Made by a program: the position numbers and the translations under genes. This document shows, one piece after another, positions 14,097 to 25,100 of a stretch of 64,000 nt of DNA. Where the stretch lies: the NCBI GenBank assembly GCA_963513935.1, contig OY740768.1, forward strand, positions 34,098,216-34,162,215, given 5' to 3'. The number at the start of each line of letters is the position of its first letter. Within the stretch, counting starts at the first letter, position 1. Under the pieces are notes generated by a model. The model did not search any database, had not been told where the DNA came from, and worked only from the letters and a program-made list of their open reading frames with translations. This stretch comes from Aphrophora alni. Lineage: Eukaryota > Arthropoda > Insecta > Hemiptera > Aphrophoridae.

Positions 14097-14440
14097 AATG
14101 CATTTTAAATGAAAAATATAAGAAAACTAAAACTGATTATGAGTAAGATGAACATCATTTGGAGGATTCACTTGCAGTTGCTGGTCTAAGCTGTAGCAAA
14201 TAGACAAATATAATGTGCCTAAGTTCTAAGTGTTTTTCTTTTTTTTTAAATTTTAAAGTTATTAAGAAAAGTGAGAGGATAAGGATAAGAAAAAAATATT
14301 TTGATTTTTGTACTAAATAAATAGCTTTATGTTTTCCTATTCGTTATGTGAGGTTTTTTTCTTTTTCTTTTTTATATATAACAACCTAACATACCTTCAG
14401 TTTTTTTACCTTGTCCTCCTTTTTTTCCATACAAGTCCTC
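12796..14440 (+). pseudogene. hAT-like transposase remnant (BED zinc finger type)
   Basis: From about 13226 the + strand encodes, across frameshifts, MEKKKCTFKDKLKNEFKFLK, a degraded BED-finger end (VGTDKHKKAV), LDKYFKDKCLPNANVGNLDIATKEAVF, HKLVPIVVRYFTKK and KSTHLIKLFVFV. The CVDNTNTNFGDCQSKGQQN segment (13880-13950) matches the conserved CADNTNTNFGG motif of hAT-related transposases. Promoterless and full of stops, it is dead. A 40-T tract (14053-14092) interrupts it. The ends are approximate: short CCTTGT...GTCCTC blocks occur near 12815 and 14410, but I could not prove terminal inverted repeats or an 8-bp duplication. Confidence 0.7.
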
Positions 14441-15108
14441 AGTACAGGAATAATAATGTGGTATCCCTACGTATAAATTATAAAATTTCAAATTCCACAG
14501 TTAGTTGGCTATCTTGTTATACACTAGTTCACAAACTATCCTGTTCAGTGATTGACAAAGTGAGCAGTGCACATGAAATATTTTAACAATTTTTGTGTTT
14601 TCCTTAAATATCTGCAAAATCAATTAACAGTACCAATAAATTCCTTGTAAATAGTTAACCATATGGGTATTATTAAAATTTTGGTCTCAAAATGAGTATA
14701 TGACTTTTGTGTAAAATTCCCTGAAGTAGAAGATTCCCACCCAATCCCCTGTTTGCCTTGTGTATTCTACTTTTAATAGGAGAGTTAGTATTAAACTATC
14801 AGTTTTTCTGTGTAGAGGACTACTTACTGTTTTTATCTGGCTGATGGTTTTTCAAATTGAACGTTTGATCACTTAACAAAAATAAAATTTTCAAATTTTT
14901 TATACCCAATCTCAGCCCTTCCAATTTCTTCTATATAGCTTAGTTATTTAACTGACTGAATAGTAATGCAGTATAATTATTCTTTTATATAACAACTAAA
15001 TGGATGGTTGAAATTTTATTATCAAATTGAGCATACTGTCTTGAACATTTAGCAGAAAAATAAATATAAAAGTTAGTTCATTAATAATATTTTTTTTTTT
15101 AATTTCAG
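14441..15108. other. Upstream of the first Ir25a coding exon; no coding signal
   Basis: The sequence is AT-rich and ends with a run of T and AATTTCAG, a splice acceptor. It is therefore probably the end of a 5' intron rather than the promoter. I cannot identify a transcription start. Confidence 0.5.
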
Positions 15109-15205
15109 ATAATCCTCTAGGCTAAAATGCAAGTTATGATGGAAATTTTCTTGGTGTTCTTTTTAACTACACAGTCAGCCTACAGTATGCAGGAAATCAA
15201 TGTGT
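15109..15205 (+). CDS. Ir25a: Ir25a exon 1 (signal peptide)
   Basis: The start ATG at 15127 is in good insect context (CTAAAATG). The first 20 residues contain the hydrophobic run IFLVFFLTT ending in SAYS, a typical signal peptide and cleavage site, followed by MQEINV. A strong donor GTATGT begins at 15206. The codon split by the intron (T + TG = Leu) yields INVLFVNDI, the first beta strand of the IR25a amino-terminal domain. A long T-tract followed by AATTTCAG at 15091-15108 is a good acceptor, so the exon probably begins at 15109 and at least one non-coding 5' exon lies upstream; I could not place it. Confidence 0.88.
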
Positions 15206-18200
15206 GTATGTATCTGTCAATTGATCATAGATTTAAAAATAATTCAGATGAACAAATTCAGTTACTTTTTATATTTACAAAATTGTTTTCTTTTTCTAAA
15301 GAGTACTTTTACTACTCCACTTTCTATTGTTTATTACAAACATACCAGGTCTGTTAAAAGTAAGTTAAAACTTTAATTGACTATAGTTTGTTTTTTTTTT
15401 AACATAGAACAAAATAAAGTGCATATATTTCTTTGAAATAAAACATTAAGACAAATTCTTACTTGTTAGAGTTATTTAGACAGGTGTTCAAAGTAGCTAC
15501 CATTCTCTTACTGGAGGAGCAGGACTCTCTCCTCTATGTATGGTATGCACAGCTTTTCTTAACATGTTGACATTTTAACTCAACTACGTTTTGAATAATT
15601 GCTTCTTTCAGTTCTTCAACAGTTGCTGGTTTAGTACAGTTTACTCAATCCTTTAAAAAACTCCACATCCAAAAATTCATTGTTTTTAGGTCTGGAGACC
15701 ATGGGTGTCAGAATACAGAACATTGCCTACCTATCACACAATTACCGAAGATTTCTGATAAATAAACCTTTTTGCGTTCTAAATGTGTGGAGGTTCAAAA
15801 AAGAATGGCTCAAGAACAACATTCAAAGAGAACGCTATCCGAACTGTAACTTTGGTATTATGTAGTCTTCGTTGTGATACTACATGAGGATTTGTAACTG
15901 ACCATATCCAACAATTATGTGTATTGACAGTTGCATTTAGATGAAAATGTTCTTTATCAGTCCAAAAGATTTGTCAAGCTGAGCTTCGCTTAACCAAATT
16001 TAAGCTAATCCTAGTAAGACAAAATCAAGTTGTTTACACTTATCTGTTTCTTTAGTTCTAATTTCAATTTTATTTTATAGGGATACATTTTCAGTTGTCT
16101 TCTAAGGATACACCATATTGTTGTCTGACTAATATCAAGATTTAGTGCATTTTCTTGACATCACATCTCTGTGTTAATTGTCAAAACATTTCTTTTCATT
16201 AAAGATTTCAGCAATTTCATCTTTTAAGATTGAAGGTATTCCTGGCCTCTAAAATCTCCAAAGGTCGTGGTGGTTTCAAACTTACCAACAAACTTTACAA
16301 TTTTTATACATGAACCACTGTATGGTTCGTCCATCATCAAACTGTTGAAGTACGAAACTTTTTTAACCCGGCTAATAGATTCTGCTACTTACATAATAAT
16401 ATTGAATGAATTTGATATGTGTTTGTAAAAGTAAAGTTATGATGGAATAAAAAAATAACAATTAATTAATTTTTAACTACTACAAATTTACCATATACAA
16501 GATTCCTGTGTTTGAAATTAGTCAAGAATGAGAAAAGTCGTTGATAAGGCAACACATATATAGCAATGAAAATAACTGCTGATGTTATAATAAATCAGAA
16601 TTACATCTCCATACAATAAGGAATTTTTCTGGGGGATTAGAGAACAAATAACATAACCACAACTATTTAAAGTTTTACTTACTTTTGAAAAACTCTGGAT
16701 TTTTCCATAACAAGAGCCAAAAGTAAATTAGCATATCATATAAAAACAAATCTTTCTTATATTTAACCTATGATGCCACGCCTCTTGCTGTAATGTCAGA
16801 GCCCATGTGGTGTAGTTTTTTACCCCAACTTCATTATTGGTTAAAACAATCAAACTGCGCACTTATTTAATAATTTTATTACAAAAGTGTGTAGTTTTAA
16901 ATTTTCAGCTTTTATTTTAAGCTTTTACAGAGCTAACATAAAATTTTAAAAAGTATTACAGAAGAAGAGTAGAAAAATATTTAAAACAAAAGATTTTTTT
17001 TTAAAACTTTAAAACATTCACAGCAAATCTCAAAAACATGTGTAATCATTTATTTCATCACCTTTCAATTAAAACTGAAGGCCTGAGTTTATTTATTATT
17101 GAATTTTATATTGTGATGAATTTACTTTAAATTGTCAGGTGCAAGCTTGTGAGAAAAGCACAAACACTTATTTATTTTACTATTTCCTTGGCTTGTGAAT
17201 GTACTCATATATGATAATGATCATGAAAAACTTATGAAATACATACATTTTTATTAACAAAAAAATTATATATATTAAACATACATTTTTTAATAAACAA
17301 ATTATAGAACAAGATTCCTGTAAATGATAAACATACTTTGTATTAAAAGTATACATAAAGTTCAAATTTCAAGGAAGAGTTCATAAAGTTCTTTTTCTTA
17401 TTTAATTCACTAATAGAAAATGTCTCGCACTACTTATGGCGGTCTATCTAAAAGTTAATTTTTACTCAAACTGTTTTGGAAGAATAATTTTCTTAAATAA
17501 GTTATTATAACTTTACAAAAGTCCTTTTATTAAATTTTACATAATTTTTCTGTATTTTATTAATAAAGCTATTAGTCTTAGCTTCTTAAAGTAAAAGTTC
17601 AATTTACTTAATTGTTCATGTTAAAAATATAAAATTCAATTTTTCGCTCATACCAAGGTGTATTTTTCACTAATTCTATTTTAAAATTCAAAGTTAAAAA
17701 ATTTTCAGTACTGAATTACACAATGGGCATTAATCGTAGCTCTGGAGGATCAAGTGATCAGCTTATGATGGAGTTCGAGCGTTCTTAATTCAGAACTACT
17801 CTTCTCAGAGACCCATTCGCTAGTAGTCTGTATTTTTTGATACCTAGAATTATGCATCCCCACACTACACACTTTTCTTCTATCGGTTTTCTTATTGGTT
17901 AATACAGCGCACTCTGATTTCTGACAAAACTATTTCCAATTATTTTACAAAATATAATTTTTTCTTAATTTCATTAGACATACCAAATTACTTAACTTTA
18001 TTACAATTATGAAATCTTAAACTAACATCTCTTATAAGTTTTCCAATTGTTTTTAAATCACACACATGCATAGTCCTGTAAGTTTAACAACTTTGAAAAC
18101 TCATTTGTCTGTCTACATTCAATTTCTGAATTATAGTTTTTTGTCTTTAAATGCATATAACCCATGCAATAAAATCTTTTATGATTTCATTACGTTTATT

Positions 18201-21200
18201 GATTCATCATGTTACTTGCAACTATTCCATTTCTCCCAATCAAATATATCTTCATATAAAGATATCAAAATTGTGAATGTTACACATGCTCTCTGATACA
18301 ATTTTACCGTAGTTTGTAAGTTTAAATACTTTGATGATTTATATCTAGATTTTATGGACAGAAATCGAAATTGTTGGTTAGGCCATCGAAGTGGTTCATC
18401 AAGTGTAAGCTTGATGTGTGTTTGTAAGACTCTAGGAAGGCTTACAATTTCAATTCTGGCTCGAAGATTTGGCATAAGAAGATATTTTACCTGCAAAATA
18501 TTTTCTGTAAAATTTATTCAAACTTCTTATTTTTTCATATAAAAAAGTAATTTTTATGTATTTCTCTACCTATATTAGATTAGATTAGATTATTAGGGTA
18601 TGAAGATTCAAGACCTTTGTAAGTCAACCTGAAATAATTTAAAACACTGGGGTTTTATTTAACTTATTTTCTGAAAAGAATGAAATTGTTTTATCTATGT
18701 TATTGAATTTAAATTTAAATTGCTCGACATTTATGGGCGCCAGATGTGCAAACATCAATTTGGAAGAAAAATGAATTTACTTTATTTTTAAAATCTCAGG
18801 GCGTTAGTTCTTTTTTAAGTGTACTCTCAGTGATTTACCTGGTGAAATGAATAATTCTTCTTTTTGCTGAAACTCGACATGAATTTATTGATAGAATATT
18901 ATACATAAACATTTATCATTACAAAGATATCAAATAAATCAACTATAGTTAACATCCTATCTAAAAAAATGAAATTTTAATGCCTTTGAAGAAGGTCTAT
19001 TTAAATCTTGAATTAATCTTAAAGTTGCAACTATTTAAATAATTTCTGAAAACAAACAGATCAAAGTTTTCTGTTTTATTAATATTACATTTACGTTATT
19101 AAAATTGTTGTTTCTCAAAAAAGATAAGTGAATCATTAAAATATTAAAACTTTTAAATAAACAAAACATTACATATAAAACTTGTACATATATATATATA
19201 TATACATAATATTTATTTTCAGCGTTGAATAACGCTGATTTACCGTCTTTTTGGTTGAGGATTTTCTTCCTAGATGCACAAATGATGTCCGTCCGTTCAT
19301 ATCGCATCAACCTCACAATTCGAGGTTTTTAATTGCACTTGACAATCTGACCGTGTTTTAAAATGTTTATTAGTTTAATAGTTCATGTAATTTTTTACGA
19401 TTGTTCATCTTCCGACATATTTTTAATACATTACGCCCTGATTGTCTATTGTCTATGCGTGAAAACACGTCTAACCATCTTAACTGGTCAACCAAGACTT
19501 TTAACACACCCTCACTCTTTAAAACTCCTTACTAGACTCTTCACGACTGACAATTAAACTATAAATTTACATTTTTTATAGTTCTATATATCAAATTAGT
19601 ACGTCTCACTATGCCAACTCTTTCCACAAGACTCATTTGAAAAAACATCTTTACTCTCCAGACTCTGGACTCAGACTTTTTACAGACTGATGAACGCATA
19701 GTGAAAAATCTAATAACCTCTTGGTCCAGGGGCTACAGATTCTTCCACACGGACGCTTACTCAATCTCGCTGTGTCTGCGATAAATGTTTCTCGCAACTC
19801 ATTGCATACGCTGTTCATATTTCTCACATGACAACAAGTCTTTTTGATTAATTTTATAACATACACAATCTATTTAATTTATTTATTTATTATTTCTATA
19901 ATTCTATACATTATTATTAATTTGAGTTTGGAAATCTATGTTAATTTAATTTTCTTTGTTTTGAAATATAATTAGTCATGTCTTTGACTTATGTTATCTC
20001 CCTCCCAATTTAACTATATCGATTCCCGGTTATTTTTTATTATTCAATTTAAATTAACCTTTTTTAGGTATCACAAACCTAAGCTTATTGTACACCCCAA
20101 GAACCTACTAGCAAGGCCACCCGATACCTGAGCCCTCAACGAGACTCAGAAACTTCCGTCCTATGCTAGCATCAAAGTCATAACCCAGTTGTAGAGGTCC
20201 AAATGGCTTTTATTAGCACATTCCAGGATGATATGCCTGCCAGTCTCATAAGTCTGTTTACATAGCCTACAAGTGGGATCACTATTGGTGATCTTGAGTG
20301 ATAGCTAATGTTTCCTAAAGAGGCAGTGTCCAGTAAGTAACACCATAACTTTTCTTAGACAGCCTCTCTTTATAGGTATGATTTTCTCCAGCCAACACTT
20401 TGTTGGCTCATTGAGGCAGGAAAGTACCTATTACAGCTCCATTCTTCATAAAGTTCCCAGATAATTATGGAAAGGTCCCATCCTCTAAAGGTTGATATTT
20501 ATCCATCACTGCATCCTTGATATCCTCACCTTATTTATTTGTGAGTTTAACATCAGGATAGGATTCTAGTACCATAACCATATTGATGGAAAGAATGTCC
20601 CTGTTAGTCATTACTTCCTTTCTATATGGCTCCAAACATTGAGGATTTACATCAGATACTTGAATCTCAACCCTGGCCTTTTTCGAGGGTCCCTTGGGAC
20701 AAGGTTAAGTGGCCAATTAGCCTCTACAACAATGGACCACACCTACCCTGGCCTCAGAACCAGAGCTAATTCCTGCTCCGGTTTCCTCTTTTTCTTTCTC
20801 TTACCCCTCCTCCATTTGGAGGAATCCCATTATTCACCACTATCTTGAAGCTTTACCTTGATAGCTTTTCTTCTTTCTTTAATGGTGAGATTAGGTCTTT
20901 TGACTTTCAGTTCACCTAGTTCCCTTATGCCATTGTTAAGTGAACCAGAAAAGCCTAGTGTTTCTGGACCTTTAACCCTTAACTTCCTGGGTGAAATATT
21001 TGTTACGCTCTGTCCTGGGTGCGGTCTCACAGACCTCCTTTTGAAAAAACTAAAAAAACTTTTTTAAATGTTGTTATTGCTTGAAATGTCTGCAATTAAT
21101 CAAATGGATTATTTGAATTGATAACTACGCAAATAAAATAAAGATATATATATACAGTGTGAGTCAAAAGTATGGATACACCCTGTTAAATTTTAAATGG

Positions 21201-22093
21201 ATAAAGATAGAAAAAATGAAACTTAGAACACTTTTCTAGGAAATAAAAGTGAACTTTTTAGTCACTATTACAACTTTGCCCATTTCCCCAAAATGGGATT
21301 TTTGGGGGGCAGCTCAAAATTTTTAAATATAAATACCCATTAAGTGACACCTCATTTTAAAGTCCTTGATTAAAGAAGAAGAACAGTGGAAACCAGAGCT
21401 TTCTATCTCAACCCAGTAGAAAATGGCAGCTCATTGAAATTAGGTAAAACTTCATTGAGGCAAAATATGAACATCCACATTCAGGTGGTAAATAACCCCA
21501 ATAGACAACCAATGAGCTGCCATTTTGTACTGGGTTGAGATAGAAAGCTCTGGTTTCCACTGTCCTTCTTCTTTAATTAAGGACTTTAAAATGAGGTGTC
21601 ACTTAATGGGTCTTTATATTTAAAAATTTTGAGCTGCCCCCCAAAAATCCACTTTTGGGGAAATGAGCAAAGTTGTAATAGTGACTAAAACGTTCACTTT
21701 TATTTCCTAGAAAGGTTTCCTGACTTTCATTTTTCTATCTTTATCCATTTAAAATTTAACAGGGTGTATCCATACTTTTGACTCACAGGTGCCTCAATGA
21801 AGTTTTGCCTAATTTCAATGAGCTGCCATTTTGTACTGGGTTGAGATAGAAACCTCTAGTTTCCACTGTTCTTCTTCTTTGATCAAGGACTTTAAAATGA
21901 GGTGTCACTTAATGGGTGTTTATATTTAAAAATTTTGAGCTGCCCCCCAAAAATCCCATTTTGGGGAAATGGGCAAAGTTGCAGTAGTGGCTAAAATGTT
22001 CACTTATATTTCCTAGAAAGGTGTTCTGAGTTTCATTTTTCTATCTTTATCCATTTAAAAATTAACAAGGTGTATCCATACTTTTGACTCACA

Positions 22094-22139
<46 letters not shown>

Positions 22140-25100
22140 ATTAAATGTTAGGATTACAAAAATGAATATTTAATGAATATTGTATACATTTTCTAAGATT
22201 ACAAAAGGTTACATGATAAAATTGTTACTTGCTGGTGTTTTTCTTTTGCTTATGATATGATTAACACAACAAAATTAAAAACACTTATGAAAACACACTT
22301 TATCAATAAAATTGAGATAGTTGCTATAGAGCTACGTTTAAACTCATAACATAGATCTACAGGCGTTGCAAACTTTTGTTGTACACTCAAGGCATATAGG
22401 TTTTTTGCAACAATAGCAGGCGTAGGCAGTTCTTCTTTTCTTCTTGAGGTCACATGTGTAACAAATCTTCCTTTTGTTCAATATGTCTCCAGCAGTGCTG
22501 GGTTTAGGCTTTTCTACCCCTAGTACTCGGCTGATGCATGCTCGTAGTTCATACTCAGACGCACATTCTGCATACGTCTCTCCAGTTGTGGTTTCACCAG
22601 CTCTTCTACAAGAGTTTTCAAAAACTTGAAGCGGCTTATTTGTATTCTGTCCTGATACAAGTTGTTTAAAATAAACGAATTTACACCACTGATATCCAAA
22701 ATTCACTAAAAGATCACCATGGGCCATCGTTGAGTACGCCGTGCTGTTGAGTATTTCACACACTTCTCATCCAGTGCGTCAACCCCTCCTTTTGTTGGGA
22801 TTTTAGTACATAATGATTTCTGGCTTACCACAATCACTATCTATAGATACTCTGTGATGCATTGTTGAGATGAGTATTACTACTTTGCCCATTTTAGGTG
22901 CAAATGAGACTAAAGTTGCGTCATGTGTAAACCTAAACATTGATGAACCAACTTCCTTGTTCCTAGCTGGTAGGAATTCGGGTAGAATTTCCTTTTTATT
23001 ATTTTTTTCAAAGTGCCCACATATGTCAACCCCTTTGTTTTCAACTCTTCTGTCAACTCAATTGAGCTAAACCAATTGTCAGCAATGATGTTGCGATTTG
23101 ATTGCTCTATTGGTTTAGCAAGCTTAATTAAAGCCTGTGTTGGCTTCATCAGTTTTTTCTCTTGTTCATTTAAAGTTTGGCCATTAGAATCTTTACCCAC
23201 TAAACATATGCATTTAAAAGGTAGCCAGTACTAGCATCAGTGAGGCACATAGCCTTAAGGCCATATTTATAAGGTTTGTTGGGGATGTACATTTTAAATT
23301 TACATCAGCCATGAAATGCAACTAACATCTCATCAACACAGGCAGACTCCCCAATCTTGTATAGAGCCTGGCAATTATCAATAAATTGGAAAAATATTTT
23401 AGACACGGGAGCTAAAGCATCAGTTTTACGGCGTTCTCCTCTGGTTGTGGGATCATCAAATCTCAAGCAGCTAAGTAGAACTCCAAATCTTGCTTTTGAA
23501 ATTACACACCTAAATATGTCACGCATAGACCCATCGGTTGCAAATAACGATTTATAATCTTCTCTGTTTGATTTGAAAATAACAGTGTAGTAAAGTAAAC
23601 CAAAAAAGGCTCTAAGTTAATATGCATCAGTTTCGTGCCAAGCAAGTTCGTCATAGTTAGGCCTGTCTTTGTTTATTTTTACATTTGTCCATTTATTTAT
23701 AATATTCCAAATATCTTCTGTAAAAATTAAGTTCCAAATACTAATAGGAGTTGGGTTATTACCTATTTGTGCAGGAGGACGAACAGTCGGAATCCGGATT
23801 ATATTATGCTGCCACACACATGAACGTCTCAAGACCGGTTTGGCAAACCAGTGATACCTATTGCGCCCAAAAAAGTTTGTTTTTCGTCGGTGTGGAGTAT
23901 CTGCCTCTGCAACTTCATTACTGTCACTTTCACTACTCACTACACTGATAGAGCTATATTCGTCACTCTGAAAGTTGTTAGAAGTTGGCACTAAATCTTC
24001 TTCATTTTCACCATGTTCTGATTCTGAACTATGTACAGAAATAGAGGTGAAATCAATTTCACCTGAATCAATTTCACTCCTTACAATGTCCTCATGCCAG
24101 TTTTCAAGGGCCTCTTCAAAATCTGAGTCCAAAACACAAACACGAGACGAAAGGCTGACACGTGAATCCATTGCGTTCGGTCCTGGGTCCAGTCACTCAG
24201 ACCGCTTACACTAAACAAATAACACCCCAGGAGCGGCTGACAGACGACTGGCAATAGTAACCGGTTTTGGTGATGGGGAGGGAGAACTATATGACATGGT
24301 GATCGTCAACGCCCTTTAAAACCTTAGAAATCAAATAAATAAAAAAATACTGGCGGTCTGTGTGACCGGACCCATGAAACTGAGGGTTAAGGAGTTCATC
24401 TTTTTCCTTAGATTAGATTATAGGGGTATGAGAAGTCAAGATCCTTGTAGGTCAACCTATGCTTATTGTACACCCCAAGTATCTACTAGCTACTAGATAC
24501 TATAGCTACTATCTACTAGCTACAAGTATCTAATAGCCAAGGGAAGCCAATGATTTCAATGAGACTTAAGAGTTTTTGCTCAGTGCTAGCATCAGAAACA
24601 TCACTTGGTTGTGAAGTCCCAAATTTGACCCTTCTCCTAACCTCAACCCTTTCACATACTAGGATGATATATTTATCAGTGTATTCAAAGTGTTTATATA
24701 ACCTACAAAAGGGGGATCACTATTGATGATTTGGAGTGTTGGCAGATGTTTCCTGAAGTGGCTGTATCCAGTGAGTAATGTCATAACTTTCCTGAAATTA
24801 TCTTCCATTGTTATAGTCTAAGAATAGGGGTATGCTGGACAAGCATCTCCAGACTTGATTGGAGGACTGCTTCAGAAGCTTGGATTACGCCCTAAGAAAC
24901 ACCCTTGTAGTCTTCAGAATGTCCTTCCTCATCTGGTGATCAACTTGTTTTCTTCATCTAATGGCTAAAGGTAGCAATCATTGTCTCCAGGTAATGCTTG
25001 TTGTATTGTTGAGGCAGGAAAAAGCGACAAATCTTTTTTTCCCATGTAGCTCCCTCAGAATGAAGGAAGGAAAAATTCCATCCTTTATGAGTTTGAACTT

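Larger units (their letters stand above)
20972..24390 (-). mobile_element. piggyBac-type transposon with TTAA duplication
   Basis: TTAA occurs at 20972-20975 and at 24387-24390. Inside, CCCTTAACTTCCTGGGT on the left is answered by an inverted CCCTCAGTTTCATGGGT on the right, and inner GGTCTCACAGACC is answered by GGTCACACAGACC. Removing the element joins TTTCTGGACCTTTAA to GGAGTTCATC, which matches the uninterrupted host element copy 2 near 26090. The span is 3411 bp between the TTAA sites; without the inserted MITE it is about 2.5 kb, usual for the family. Confidence 0.9.
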
